From: Gorsachius magnificus
Lineage: Eukaryota; Chordata; Aves; Pelecaniformes; Ardeidae
Assembly (NCBI GenBank): GCA_034008185.1
Contig: CM067109.1
Coordinates: forward strand, 29,730,885-29,794,884
DNA: 64,000 bases
Direction of reading: 5' to 3'
The number at the start of each line of letters is the position of its first letter. Positions within the stretch are counted from its first letter, which is position 1. This document shows positions 50,315 to 64,000 of the stretch, in pieces. The notes under the pieces are model-generated. The model saw nothing but the letters and a program-made list of their open reading frames with translations. It ran no database searches and was not told where the DNA came from. The position numbers and the translations under genes are program-made.

Positions 50315-53300
50315 AAGGGGAAATGAGGCTGCCACATTCTGATTTGTGAGTGCCTGGATTTAATTTTTTCCGTCTTTACACAGTTGATTTGACGCTCCAG
50401 AGTCTGGCCATTTGTTTCTCATAAGCTGTTGGTCAGTAATATTCTGGCTTTGTCCTCACCTTTTTGTGGACTGCTGTACTATATTTTCTGGCTCTTGGAA
50501 TATTTTATTTCAGGGTTTTATCAGCTTCTCTAAAATGTTTCTTGCTCCCTCTCCTCCCCCTGCCTCCAGTTTTGAATCTGTGAGAAATCCAGGTTTTTTG
50601 AGGAATGGCATGCACTGCTGCTGTTGTGCTGATATGTTTTCCTTTGTTAACAGTGTGATACTAAATACGTTCTCTCCCAAGTTTTTTCTTGATGTTTTGC
50701 TATTCCTTTGAGCTCTGCTTTCCCTGGCAGTGTTCCATAGCCAAGGATGTTGTTTCCCCAAAAGATTACTTGAATTATATATATAATTTAAAACCTGATG
50801 ATCTCAAGGCCTGTTTCTTTATATCAAAATACTGGTCTTTGTTAGACTGAGCGCACTAGAGAACATATCTAAGAGGCACATCTGAAGTCTTACAGCCAAC
50901 ATGAAAGTAGGTAGGATTAATTTTTAGAAAAAAGACCCTCTTTGTTTTCTACCCGTTCTCATCCTGATTAGTTTTTGGTCCTTTTTGAAGACTGATCATT
51001 TGACCTATTAAATTAATATACTGTTTACTGTGGTAGTAATAATAATTCAAAAGCAATTACTTGGGCAGCTGTCTGAAGGGCTCTGGTATTTTGAAAACCT
51101 TATCTGCTATGAATCATGGAGCAGACTTGGCTGTTATTGAAAATCCAGACTGCCCAGTGTTCCAAAGTAATGTTCTGTCTGGCATCTTCTGAGCAGGGCA
51201 TAGCTATCAACAAAGCAGGAGAGATGGCAGTAATTAGAGCAAGTCCTTATCTCTGCTCTGAGTAGCTAACAATAAAGGATGAAGAAAATAAATGCATCTG
51301 TTTAGGCAGAATGTCTTTAAAGCAGGTGGTGGTACAGGAGAGTTTTCACTCTTCTAGCAGACTTTAGCAGATTTTAGATTTTCTTTTTAAAGAATCAGCT
51401 CTTTCATAAACTCAGTGTTTCCATGTATGCATCTGATTTAAATGGTACTGTTTGGTAATAGCGTACTTCTGTAACTTTGGCTGAGATTCTTAGGATGAGA
51501 GTCTTTAACTCTAGGGCACATGATCTAACATCTCTCCTTGGCACCTAGTTCTCTTGAAAAGTTCGTTATATTAATGCCTGTTTAATCTCAAATCAATTAA
51601 GAATTTATTTTGCATTGAATTTTGTCCAGGGTTTATCTGTGCCTCATGGTTACATCATGCTTTCGTGACTATGGCAAGTTCACTATCTTGATAAAGGAAA
51701 GATTTAAGAGAGCTACTCTCCCTTGATGACTCATCTCCTAAAGAGTAACTAAAGGGCTTGACACAGGAATAAATTATTCTTTAACAGACAGTGATTGGTC
51801 TTGATGGAGATGAAAACTGTGGATGAAATAAAACAAGAATGTCAAGCTCATTTCATAAAAACTATCCTGGTATAATCAGCACGGCTTTCAGGGGTCAGGG
51901 GTTGGTGCAAGTCATAAGGAATCATAATTTGCACAAACCATGTCTTTTTGGTCTTATTGACTGTATCTTTTAAGAGCCACAATTACGCAGTGCAATTAAT
52001 CATCAAGGGAGTTTGGGTTTATGGTATATATTCAAACTAAACTTTTTTTTTATTGCTAGAGCTTTGTCTTACGTGCTTTGACTAAGTGCAGTAATAAATG
52101 CTTAATTTAAAGGGATGCTGTCAACCTGAAACATACTCCTTTTTTATTTTACTCTTTTAGTTGAGAGCTGCCTCAGAGACTATGCCAGTTCCCTTGCCAG
52201 CATTGTGATTCCGTGCCCACTCTGCTTTTTGCTTTTTTTCAAGGTGGTTTTTTTTCCAGCAGGCAGTAAGAAAATTGATTAGTCTATAATAAGCTTTATA
52301 AAATATGCAAAATGCAGGACACATAGCGTTAGCTATTTTGCCCAAGTAATAATCTTGATATATCTGGTATTGTGTCCTCCTTATTATTTTTTAATTTAAG
52401 GAATTTCTGGACCTTCTCAGTATTCAGTTTCTCGATTCTTTTGTTATAACATGCTACATTCGCCAGTTAACTGAAACTTCAGTTTGAAGCGTGCTATGTT
52501 AAGGAGCTGACGGACAAGCTCCTGCACATCCTGCTGCAGCAGCCTGAGAGGCTGCCATTCTCCAGCTGTCTGCACTGCCTCTGTTGGAGGCTGCTGTTCC
52601 AACAGATGCCTCTGCTTTAATTCTGCTTGGTGTAAAGCCCAGCTCCTTTTGTTTTAAATCCCCCTTCATTAGATGTATTGCCCTCCCTTTAGTGACCAGT
52701 AAAGAAATCCAAGTAGGACATCCAGAAGTGCTTAGGCTCACCACTGCTAGGAATGCTTGTTCTGCCACTGATGCCTGAGAAGTTTGCTATGATGCTCCAC
52801 AGATAGTATCATGATATCTGTTCTTGCTTAGATGCAGCCTGGTCTATCATAAATGCCCAACTGAATCTTAGGCTCTCATTCATTCTGAGATGATCCTCAG
52901 GTCCTATTTCATCTATGCTCTCCCTTCTTGTAGCCTGGCAGATAGTTTACAAGCCATGCGTCTGCTCTCCTTCGCTTTCTTTCCTTCTTTCAGTGTGCGT
53001 TCCTCAACATCTGCGTTCAACTTGTCGTTTTCCTATAGTGCCTGTTATCTGTATATGCCATGGATGTGTGAATGCATAGGCTCACCAGTTGTTCTCATTG
53101 ATGTCTTCTAAGTCCTAGCTGTGTTCTGCAGACACAGGTCCGTTGCTGTGAGCTCTTGCCACGCTGCCCAACGCTCTTCTGCATTGTAGAAGGTGTAAGG
53201 TAGTGGCTGCTTGAGGTCAGAGGCTGACTCTTTTGTTCTTTGGTTTAGAGCAGTATCCTGCCACTGACTGCACTGAAATGGGGAGCAAAATTTCCCTGCA

Positions 53301-56300
53301 GGATGGAACAAGCTTTCAGTAGCATTTTCTGAATTTCACTACCACAGCTGATATTGATGTCATGACAAATTCATTGAACAAAAGTAATCTTTAGAAGTGT
53401 GTCTGATACATTATTTGGTACCTGAAAAGACTTTAAATATGTCTTTAAAAAAAGACCTAAACAAACAGAAACAGACCTCAAATACATCTTTTAAAAAAAT
53501 AAAAAAAAAAAACCAAAATAGGAAGAATCTTTGGATTTTTTCAAGAAATAAATTTTGAATATTTATATGGGTTTCTGTGTCTGTGAGTGTATCTGTAAAT
53601 ACTCTCAGTTAAGACATAACCCATTACATTATTTGTATTGTTTAATTCTTGTATTGATGACTGGATCTTGCGATATTTTAGTAACAGTGTATTATCTTGG
53701 TATTGCTTGCTGTGAACTTGGGTCTTGAGAAGTGTCCATTTCTTTCCTCTTCTAATTACCTATTTGATCAGCTGTTTTAACAATGATTTTCCAGTAGTCA
53801 GTGGTATAATGGTGATTTAGGCTGACAGATATGGCAACTAAGCCCTTTCTCTGAGTTCAGAGGAATCATACCATTCATTTCTCTTTGTTGGTCACAGTTT
53901 GCGTGTTGCTTCGAGGCTCCACAAGCTGTTCCATAGACTTTTATAACCATGCACAAGTAAATGTTCTGTTCACTGAGATTTTTGAAGTTTTGCTGAGACA
54001 AAATGTTATAGATTTGCATTATGCATTTAAAGTTGTAATAGGTAAACATAAAGTGAAAATGTCATATTTACACATCCCATTTATTTCGCTAGAAGGACAT
54101 GGTATTGTGCCAACTATTGCCAGCATTTGCTGAAGTTAAAGTTTAGCAAAAAACTGGATGTTTTCGTCAATCCGTCATCTCCTGCCTACTACACGGAAAT
54201 GAGTACGTGCTAATACCACTTCAGTGTAAAACGTATCGATGGGGTTTGAGCACAGGTAAACATGAGACCATATAAGACACCATGGTGTGTAAGGAAGCCA
54301 CTGAGGTTCTGGCAGTGTCCTGTGCTGACTCTGCTCTAAGAATGGCAACCTGCGGCCAGAAGGGGCAGCTGGAGAGTGGTAGCTTTGTAAATGGCTTCCA
54401 CAACATCTTGTCTGAAACCACATTCTCTGCTAATGTCTCCGTTTGGTTGTGTTGCTCAGAACTGCGCAGATGCCATGCTGAGGGGACTGTGTGCTCCATT
54501 CATGCACTTGTGGGCATACCGTGGTTAGCGACACCAGTGGAAGTGCTCTTGGGTAAATTTTTCTGTTACTTGTTATGAAAGGCTTAATCTTGGTAGGCAA
54601 GCATCCTTTTCTTGGGTCTTGTCTATGTCAGTGGGTTTGCTGACTTTCTGGATTGATGTGTCACTCATACTATGTATCCAGCATAATTATTCTTTGTCTT
54701 CTTGCCAATTTAAGTGCAACTACGTTAATGTTTTTGTCAGATCAGTTATGATAGCTGGAAACATGCTTTCTCTTTGCTGTTGGCTGAGGTAGGTGTGCTA
54801 TCAAAACTCCTAGAGTGCAGACCTGATGTGGAATTCCCATGTATTTCCTCTACCTGAATGAGGAATGCAAAGGTATGCTCTAACTTTACTTGGCAGTGCA
54901 GAAAAATACATTGATACCACAGAAGAACCCCCTCAGTTTCTGCAACAAAATCACTCTTCTTTTTTTTGTTTCTTTATTTGTTTTGTTTTTCCCTTCCATG
55001 TAAATTGTACCAGATTTTCTGGAGATATTTTCATGGAGATTGGATATTTTGTGAAAGCTTAGTCTGTGCCAAATGCAGATCTCTTCTGCTCTTTGAAGTT
55101 TTATGTTTACAGTACCTCTCAGCACCTAGACAAGTATGTGAAGGAAGCTCTATAATATGTTTGAAGAGATTGATTACGAACAGACTGCTAAAGTCGCAAA
55201 GGCCTAGGTGATTTTTAACCCTCTTTTTGTACATATTGATATGCCCACATCTTGATATGAGGACAGAAAATTCTTCAAATAAATAATGAGGTAGACATCT
55301 TGGGGGTGTTATGCAAAATGCCTTACAAACACAAAGTGAGTGTGCTTAAAATAAAAGCTGTTGGAGAAACTATGAATTAATACCATAGTTAGCAGCATGG
55401 CTGCTGTAACTTTTAGCCTGGCAAGCAAAAGTCTGGTTTTCCCTTAAAGTGTAGCATCCCCAATCTATTGCCTATTTTTTGCACGTAACTTTTCGTCACT
55501 TGTTTTAGAATTTGTCTCATATGACCTGGCATGCAGTTTCCACAAATCAGAATAAAAACTTCTCTTGTTCACTTGAATTGTTATTTTTCCAGCCAGCCTC
55601 TGTCGGTAGCAGAAGAAAGAGCAGTAAAGCATTCCCAGTGTTTCTGGTACTTCATGACACCCTTCATACCACACCCCTTGCACCACAAGGATCCCTGTGC
55701 TATACTAGGCAGAATGACTTTGCGAATGCGACTGCATGTCGGACCAGATAGCACATGAGTCATGGGGCTTGTAGCCTTACTCTGTAGAGTAAAACCCTCT
55801 TCAGACCTTTCTCTGCGGGGTTAGGTGTTGACGCAAAGTGTCATGATTTCAAGTGCGCTTAGTACTTTGATGCAAGCAAGCTCTCTTCCAGATGGAAGTC
55901 CTCAAACTCCTCTGTGGATTATCTCAACCTGGTGGATTTTTTTACTGTGTGTTAACTTCGGAATCTTTTCTTGTGCCGTTTACCCTTGCCACGAGAAATG
56001 TCTCCAGTCTATTTAAATAAACGAAAAAGAAATCCATTATCTAGCTCATATTATTAAATAAAATATAGATAATAGAGCTTGCAAAATTATTGTAGAGAAA
56101 GCATGTCTAAAACATACAAAACCATCTGCTTTAAGTAAGCTGTTTCCGACATAGCATAACTTCATTATACCAACATTTAATAAATAATGTTGATTTTATT
56201 TTTTTAAAACAGCAATGGCTTCAGCTGTTTGCATTCTATCCCAATAGAAAAAGTTAAGTCTGTAGCTTTTATTGACTTACTTTTTACAGTGTAGACATTC

Positions 56301-56630
56301 CCTTTGCAAGTATGCAGCATTTCTGAAAATAACTTCTAGACTCCAACGGACTTATTTCAGACTACTCTGATGTGGTTATAACATCTGCCAGTCAGAAGCG
56401 GGGGGCTTATTGCCCTAAACTAATCCCTGTCTACAGCAGATTCCTGAGGCTTAGAAGTTAATGGCATGAATAACTTAATTCTTTTCAAGGCAGTGTTAAT
56501 ATTTTCACTTCAGAACGTAGCAGGAGGGTTGAGTAGCTAGCTTATGCCATTGATACATTACTTTGAGACTGTCTTCTGAGCAACAGTTAGCTTGCTCTAT
56601 TAACATTATTCCGTAGCTTCCTCTTTTGCC

Positions 56631-56649
56631 AAAAAAAAAAAAAAAAAAA
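56631..56649 (+). repeat. Poly-A run (19)
   Basis: Nineteen consecutive A residues, followed by CAAAACCC. No associated retrocopy or polyadenylation signal close upstream was recognised. Confidence 0.9.
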
Positions 56650-58871
56650 CAAAACCCTGCAGGGACTATTTTTTCCCTTATAGATTTTGCCACAAACTCA
56701 CCATGAAGATCATAAGACATTCTGAAGGTTCCCAGTCATCTTGGAAATATCCTCACAGGAGTTAAATACTATGCTCCTTGTACACTTTGAGTATCCTGTC
56801 CAGTAAAACAAATCCTAAGGTCACCTAGTTCTAAGAACTTCTCTGGGTCATTTCTTTCTGAAATTATCTTTCCAGCATTTCCATTTAGTATGAAGACTTG
56901 CATGTACATGTAATTGTTTATTCTTGAATACCAATTTCCAGCTGTCCTATTTACTGAAATACAAATTTCACTAAAAAGATCACTAAAAAAGTGTGCACAT
57001 CAGTAGTTGCTTCCCTGAGTTCATACTAAGATCTGAGATTGTACAATGCATTGTACATAGGGACTGCATCTTAATTTTCCTTTGTCTTAAGGATTTCATA
57101 ACATAATAAAGAAACCAAAAGTGCAACAGAACCACATGATAAACATAATAGTCAACTCATTTATCCATTTGGCATTTTAGTTTTAAAACAAATGTTAGGA
57201 ATTATTGCCTGGTGTAGGAGGGAGTTCAAGTTGCACATTTGTATCCCTAAAATGACTTGTTTAGGCTTAGAAATGAACTAATTTATCTAAGTAAAATTAA
57301 TATTATGTATTTTATAGATCATAAAATCTATTTTACAACTATGAACATGTATTTCATTCTCAGATAAACCCTGAGGAACTACCTATTTTATAAATAGTGA
57401 AACTAAGCTATAGCAGGTCAATTATGAAATTATTCCTACTCGTCTAATTTTTGCTACTCTGAAGTTAAACACTGCTGCCAGTGATATGCCATTGCCTAAT
57501 TCTCACCACAGCATTGCTATTCATTTTGTAAATGGTTTTAGTCAAATTGCTTAATTTCTGCTTCTGAATTCCCTCTTTTTTCATGGGCACGGTATTTTTT
57601 ATAGTTGGTATTTTTTCTGAGATACTTACCTTTTATGTTTATGTTTAAGTGCAAGCATTCAGATGTGAGGTTTTTTTTTTTAAACAAACTTAAATTTTAA
57701 AGAGCAAGGGAGGAGCACAGGTTAAAAGCAGCAGTGTAGAATGAATATTAAAACTACCCCCTTCATTTAAGTGCAGGGTGTTCTCTGGGTTTTTTATTTG
57801 TAGTTACTTGTATTTTTACTGCTAGTAAAATACCACTGAATATGCAAAGCAGATACAGGAGAAAACACCATGAACTCCCATCTAGGATCACATGAAGCTT
57901 AGAAGAAATCTCATGGATTTCTGTCACTCCTTTTTTTTTAATCTGTTGCTTAGGGAAGCAGGCATCAGATATGGTTTAATCAAAAACAAGGGGAAGAAAG
58001 GAAAGACAGGACAGGTGGAAGGGAAATTTCATCCTTTATATCTCACAGCTAGTTCAAAGTTATGTACAGTTTGTAGAGCCAAACTTCTCAAGTACTTTGT
58101 CTTCCAGTTCATTCACACAGTCAAGTATGTCTGACCTTCAACCAAAGCCTAGCAAAACAGACCACTTGTGATACTAACCTGTACTTGCAGGTAACAAGGT
58201 TACTCATGTGTTACTTGTGACTGTGATTTGCAGTGCATCAAGAGCATCAATAAGAGGTATAGTGCTTTTAAGGAAAAAGAATTTGCAATTGGAGGAAGGA
58301 GAGAAAAAAGTGAGACTACAGTAAATGTGAATACGCTGTCATGGTCTGAATAGGCTTAATTGTTACTAATGTGCCCGAGTCTTCAGTTGATGGAGCAGCA
58401 GAACGGTAGGAGAGTCAAGTAAGTATCTGTCCTCTTAGAGCTGAATCTGTTTAGTTCATAGACAGGAGTCCAACACAGTTGTGAATGGGAATATACTTTA
58501 GGTTTACAAAATAGAAGTGTAGCAAAAATGGGGAAAAGGCATTCCCATTAGAAGTGTGCTTATGTAAGGACCTACGCTAAGAAAACTGTAGTGCCTGTAC
58601 ATCACCCTCTATTACTTGGTCTTGGACAAGAGTTATACTGTGTGTCAGGTTTTCTTACTTAAAATGTGTAAGTTCTGCTACCCTACCGTTGTGGATTTCA
58701 GTTATAAAATTACAAACACGCACGCCTCCTGTTGCAGCTCCCCTGCTAAGGAACTCCCAAATCTCACGTCCATGAGCTGGTTTGCTACTGTGACTTTCAG
58801 GTATTTAGGCCATGAAATTAATTGCACATCCCTTGGAGGTACCTGTACCTCATCTGTAAAGTGCGCTTCAT

Positions 58872-58974
58872 TGCTTAGGGCCATGGTTTAGTGGTGGAAT
58901 GGAAGGGTTAAGTTAACAGTTGGACTTGATCTTAAAGGTCTTTTCCAACCCAAACAATTCTATGATTCTCTATG
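58872..58974 (+). mobile_element. CR1 LINE 3' tail, sense to MCC
   Basis: GCTTAGGGCCATGGTTTAG, then GTTGGACTTGATCTTAAAGGTCTTTTCCAACCCAAACAATTCTATGATTCTCTATG, is the last ~100 bases of a CR1 element, ending with the octamer repeats. It has few differences from the consensus I remember and so is probably a younger copy than the scrap at 13593. It carries no coding part. Confidence 0.93.
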
Positions 58975-61900
58975 CCAACAACTACTAGAAAGGGCCTTCC
59001 AGACCTTCGGATGCTGTAGCAGTCCCTATTGTAATTTGAAACAAATGTGGTATTCCTTTACAGCTTAGTTTTTTGAAAGAGTCTGTGGAAGCTAAATACC
59101 TAAATCCCAGGGAAATCAGTTTGTCCTCTGAAATTGTTAGACTCCTTGGAAGACTCCAATTTGTATTTCTGGAGGCAGATTCCAAGGTAGTCCCTCTAAA
59201 TCTGTGCAAGGCTGTAATCCTGTTTCAACTGAGCTTTCTTCACATGTAGCTTTTCAGTTCAGAAAAATGTCTTAAGTTGCCTTGTGACATTTAGGGAAGG
59301 TACCAATACTAGCCTCCATATATAAGCAAACAGGAAAGGTATTGGTGAGTATGTGCTCTCCTTTTCTCCACATAGCAATTTATAGCTACTAATGTATAAA
59401 TAGCCAGGGGGCTACTTTGGTGGCCTAGAATACCTAAAGTTAGATGGCTAAGTACACTTTTAATATATGTGTCTAATAAAGTCACAAAACCCCATACATT
59501 AAGTCAGCTTCCCTCCTTTTCTTAACTTATTTCTTCAAAAAGCAGCCTATCCCAACACTTACCAGGAGAAGTGTCTATAATGGTCATCTGTACTCTTTCT
59601 GGCATTCCTCAGTCCTGCAAAATCTGTTCATCCACATGAAGAATACTTTAACTTTTGAGCCGTTAGATAGTTCAAAATTATACCATTTCACATCTGAGGT
59701 GGTCCAAGTTTTTCTCTTCTTCCAGAAAGGCTACTGGTAGATGTAATCAAGTGTTTGAATTTCTTTGGCATTTTAAAGAATTTCTCAATATCATGTTTCA
59801 GTTGACGATCAAAGAGCTAAAGTAATACAGTGTACCTGTGCTTGGTGTTGCAGAACCCTTTAACTGTGTATTTTTTGAAGTCCATGTTAAGCAGTTTGAC
59901 CTCAGAGCTTTGCTGACTGTGGTCTGCTCATTTAAAGAATAAACACAGCCATCTTGTTTTTCTGTAGTCTCCTGTGGGTGCGGCACATTACCTAGTTACT
60001 GGTTGCCCCTTGTGTGCCAGCCTGGCTTCAGCGTGCCTGGGACATCTGAAGCCGGGAATGTTCCAGTGGCGGCAGCAGCAGCAACAATTTCAGTTCTGGT
60101 TAGTGCCAAATCCCTTTTTTTAATGATCGTTCCAGATGACTTAGGTAAACAACTTCAATGGTATTTCCATGCAAGACACATCACCCTAGCTAAAGGGAGA
60201 GCTGTCATGCTGTGGGGCTGCCAAAGGCAGTAAGTTTTGGAAAAGAGCTTAAGAAAGCAGTCTCTTCTGAAAAAAGAAGTTGGTGAGATTTGATGTTTGT
60301 GTGAAAAAAAATGTGTGTTCTATTATCTAGAGTAATTAACACCCTTCTGATGAAAGGAACTAGAGCTATTCCCATATTATATGTGAGAAAACAGTAAGGG
60401 CTTGTCCACACAGGGCTGTTTTGCAGTTGTGCTCTTAGCCGGTGCACTGCTGTATTTAAACAGCTGTAATTATACTGGTAGAGTTCCCTGAGCGAGACTC
60501 TCCTCTGAGCAAAAACATGCCCTTTTCTGGTTTGAGGTGTACTGCTTCGGAAGCAATTTGAACTGAGCCAAAAAAAGAAAAAACAACCCCAACTTTTTGG
60601 CTAAATACAAAATAAGTCCAAATACACGGTAAGTTATACTCAGTAACTATGGTGTTTTAAACATTTCCCTCATCCTGTATAGGTTTCCTGGCTAAACAAG
60701 CCTTGGATAGGTTCATGTGCTTCTGTCACTGTTTGTCCTGCTTGTTAATACTGTGTCCGCTGTCTTCTCCCTGTATCATTTCTACATAGTTTATAGATCT
60801 TCTGCTTGGCCTAGAGGGACTTCTTTTGAAGGAGAGTTCATATGTACAACAGTACTGCAAAAGCAGATCTAAGGGCAGTATTCTGACCTGTATCACCTTT
60901 ATTACAGGATGTATAATATTTATTTGTATTAATGTTAGATGTTAAATACAATCCCATTAACATTCAGCTGAAATGAAAAATGGCTGTGTGGCAAGCTCTG
61001 AAGCTCAAGTCCAACCTGTCAGAAAAAAAACACTTCCAGGAAGCTAAAAAGTCTACTGCAGACTAAGCTAATTCTTGCTGATGATGTGGAACTGGGGAAA
61101 AAGTGGAAAAAGAGAAGACATTAAATACAGCAGGAATTGTGTCTTAATCTATTTTTCTGTATTCCTTTGGGTATTTTGGTCATATGGCTAGGTTAAGTCT
61201 CTTCAAATGTTCTTTGCAATCTGGTATAGCTGGTATTTTTGCTTTTGTTTAGAGGATGCAGATAATTTTTTAATGGTTTCTTGATGACCTTGGAAATTAT
61301 GTCAACTGGAAAACTATATGTTACAGATGGAAAGATCCATAAAATCATCTATTCCATATCTCTGCCAGTTTAAGAGTGCTTCCTAATGTATATTCTGTTA
61401 TTGAATCTGGCTGTACACTTCCCAAGGCATGGAGTCTTTAGCATTTCCCTCAGGAGGTGATTATAAAACTGTTCTGAATTTTGTTGTCAGGAACACCTTT
61501 TTTTAAACTTTGTCTCAGTATTCTTTGTTTTACTCCAACATTCTTACATCTACCTTTTTTTTTTTTAACTCTCTGCATTTCAGTATTTTCATGTGCGTAA
61601 GAGAGTTGTGACTTTTTTTTTTTTAAATGCAATAGTGATGCTAATGAGTGTTGTAGCCAAATTTTCAAGTTAATAACTTGACAATTCAGCTGCCAGGTAG
61701 TACTTCCTGGGCAATCATTCATTCCTAGTCTTTAAACTGGTTTTGCTCATTTCTTTCTTGTCTTCTTTCCACCCTTAATATGGTTAAATTACATGGTTGC
61801 TTAGATAAGGTTCATGTACCTAGTAACATCTTGTAAGAGTAAATTAGTATTAACCCAAGTACTGTTCAGTGGAGCAACTTTGTCTCTCAAAACCGTAATT

Positions 61901-64000
61901 ATTTTCTTGCTTTTTAGTGAGATTTTCCACTGTTTCTAAATGCTTGTGGTCATATTTTTCTTAATCTGCATGTTTGTTGATATTAACTACCACATCATGA
62001 ACGAATTGGTACAAACCCCTCACTCATAGGAAAATGAGCAAAACAGCCTCTTCTCCCAGTGAAGGGAGGAAAGTAGAAGTTAACTTCTTTCAACTCTTCT
62101 CAAGAGCTCTCTTTCACAAGGCAAGTGCTCTTTTTTTTTTTTTCTGTGTCTGTGTGTGGCTGTGTACATCTTTACATCTGGATGCTGTTGGAGAAGTCTT
62201 TAATAGTTTTGCAGTCATGCTGTAAGAAGATAAGAGAAAGTGTTAGGCCACTTCTTATGAAGAGAACTTACAAGTCTTGAATTACTCCCAGTGCAATTTC
62301 ACCGTGGAAATGCTGTTCTGGGATATAGGCCAGAGAGTATCTTCTCTTCATTATTTTGTTGAGGCCAGTGGCTGAAAACCATTTTTGACACGTTTACATT
62401 GTTTGAAGGAGAAAATTGTCTTAGGACATCTTATTTAGCCAGTATGACTACAGTTAGTTTTCCCATTTTAGCATTCAAATACTTTGCATTGTATTACAAA
62501 ACATGATGTACTGGAGAAGAGAAGGAATGTTCATCTTGAGCATTTAACATGCCTAAAGTTAGGTTTAGTCATAATGTGATGAGCATTTGTGCATGTCAGT
62601 GATTTGCTTGTTTAGTTTCATAGATGCTAATTCCGTGTTTCAAAAGTAAAGCATATTTATTTATTTTTGCTCTGAGGTTCGAGTTCTGACCTGTTATAGG
62701 AAGCTGGACCTTTCATTATCATTACTGGAAATTATCAACAGGTCTACAAAAGAATAGTTTAATTATTATCTTTATTGTGCTTACTACTGCTTAAAAAACC
62801 CACAAAACCCAAAAAACCCACAACCGGTAGAGAATCTGAACACTGAGGCTTAAGAAATTCATTCTGAGGAAAGCTGTCTGGATTAAGAGAACATGAACAG
62901 TTACTACTACCTGTGGGCAAACTATCTTTGTTTAAGGAAACATAATTTACTGTGTTTCTTCTTTACTTTTGTATCATTGTTAAAATGCAAAATCTGGGGT
63001 GGAAAATAAAATACGTTATCTATATACTAATTTTTTTTTTTTTTTTTTTTTTTAAAATCTCACTGCTCAGGGCTCACACCTGCATATGTTACCTTGACTC
63101 ATGATAATCCCATGCAATGATTTGAGCACAATTTTTATTTCTTGACTTATTATATTAATCTAGCCAGAAGTAGTTTAGTGCTGATGATATTTGACAGGAA
63201 GAACAGGAAATACTGGAAGAAACTTTTATTTTCCTAGCTCATTTGATTTTGCTGCTGTTGCTGAAGGGTGTAATTCAGATATGGGATGCAAGGTAATTGC
63301 AAGAAGATTTCCATTCCATTTAACAGTCACTAAGAATTTTTCAGGTTTTTGTTTAACCCCCACTAGGACACATGTGGCCTATGCCGCTTTTTTTCCTGCT
63401 TGCTTCTACATCTTTTTCTTTAGCTTTCCTAAATCAATATACTTCATGAGAAAGGAGAGGTCAGTGAGAGAAATGGTTCTCTCAAATTACATACTGCTCA
63501 TGTGTGGCTGTGTTTGTATGCATATTATAGTCGTTGCTTTGTCTCAATGACAGGTCTGAATCTAGATCATTTTATTCAGCCTCTGATCCCCTATTTTGAG
63601 ACCATAGTCTTTAGTAAAATAAATGTAATACAGTCACATATATATAGAGAGAGACCTTAAAAACAATTTATGTTCCTTTCCAGTAATCCAGGGACCTAAA
63701 GCCATTTTGCTCTGACAAGGATTCTGCTCTTTCCTCTCCTTTTGTTCTGGCTTTCTTGAGTAGAAGCTGGCCCTTACTGTAAGATTAAAAAAAATCTTAC
63801 CAAAAATAACTTTTAATTGTTTTAGAAATAGTACACAGTGGGAGCAGTAAATAAAGCTTACTCTGGCAATCCATAAATGCTGGAGGATGTTTAATAAAAT
63901 CTATTTATGCAAATACAGCTATGTAAAATTGGTTCTCATGGTTAGTTCAGCTGTTCACGATGATAAAATACTTCATGTTTTGCAGGAGATAATATTTCTG
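58975..64000. other. MCC intron to the window end, no gene seen
   Basis: AT-rich intron with several homopolymer runs: T12 near 61555, T13 at 62131-62143 and T23 at 63031-63053. The frames at 60003-60233 and 63191-63550 lack recognisable domains. The shared MCC exon expected to follow is not found before the window ends. Confidence 0.55.
63031..63053 (+). repeat. Poly-T run (23)
   Basis: Twenty-three consecutive T followed by AAAA. No attached retrocopy seen. It could be a decayed minus-strand tail. Confidence 0.9.

Larger units (their letters stand above)
50161..58871. other. MCC intron, no gene seen
   Basis: AT-rich intron with a T23 run at 50292-50314 (which overlaps no gene), an A-rich run near 53495-53512 and an A19 run at 56631-56649. 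A stretch near 54180-54580 is open on both strands with a slightly higher GC content, but I recognise no domain or splice-bounded exon in it. Confidence 0.5.

Noticed and set aside
62670..62690. GGTTCGAGTTC, resembling a tRNA B box
   Set aside because: No A box, acceptor stem or cloverleaf could be drawn around it.
1..64000. CRISPR array, operon, prophage, riboswitch or bacterial defence system
   Set aside because: Sequence composition, spliced exons and CR1/LTR repeats show a vertebrate genome. No regularly spaced direct repeats or linked prokaryotic-type genes are present.
30672..64000. The shared MCC exon beginning LHSAALASL
   Set aside because: No matching frame or acceptor was found. 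CTCCACAGT at about 38876 is followed by unrelated sequence.

Overview
This window looks like vertebrate, specifically avian, nuclear DNA. It is AT-rich, mostly non-coding, and poor in CpG apart from one sharp CpG island. It holds five CR1 LINE fragments, whose minus/plus 3' ends carry the bird-typical ATTCTATG-type octamer repeats. It also holds an endogenous-retrovirus LTR of a kind I remember from songbird and other neoavian genomes. No bacterial or viral gene organisation is present. Nearly all short open frames are chance frames or TE remnants.

The only cellular gene I can support is MCC (mutated in colorectal cancers), on the + strand. Two MCC exons are present. One is an internal coding exon of the long (EF-hand containing) isoform at 12664-12875. 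The other is the alternative first coding exon of the short isoform, ATG at 30615 and donor at 30672, encoding 19 residues starting MNSGVAMKYGND. Both end in phase 0, so either can splice to the same downstream exon (expected to start LHSAALASL), which is not in the window. The whole window is therefore MCC sequence: long-isoform intron (1-12663), exon, a long-isoform intron of at least 51 kb (12876 to beyond 64000), and nested in it the internal promoter and first exon of the short isoform. Identification rests on my recall of the MCC protein, not on a search.

Layout: 1-12663 is intron with a CR1 interrupted by an ERV LTR plus 3' internal sequence (1752-3610), weak MIR-like fragments, a CTCF-like site (10408) and a CR1 (11970-12611) that ends about 50 bases before the splice acceptor of the MCC exon. 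12876-28479 is intron with a CR1 scrap, a compact three-way-junction inverted repeat (17493-17550) and a TG/TA microsatellite (23945-24094). 28480-28825 is a CpG island with a G-quadruplex motif, followed by a purine-rich tract with a second one. 29989-30671 is the probable leader and first exon of short MCC, with several upstream ORFs. 30672-64000 is intron with a 1.06-kb CR1 (42641-43700), another CR1 tail (58872-58974), homopolymer tracts and otherwise nothing I recognise.

I did not find a previously undescribed biological system. The points most worth a second look are the internal MCC promoter with its uORF-rich leader, the CR1 next to the exon 12664 acceptor, the nested CR1/ERV, and the 58-base three-way-junction repeat.
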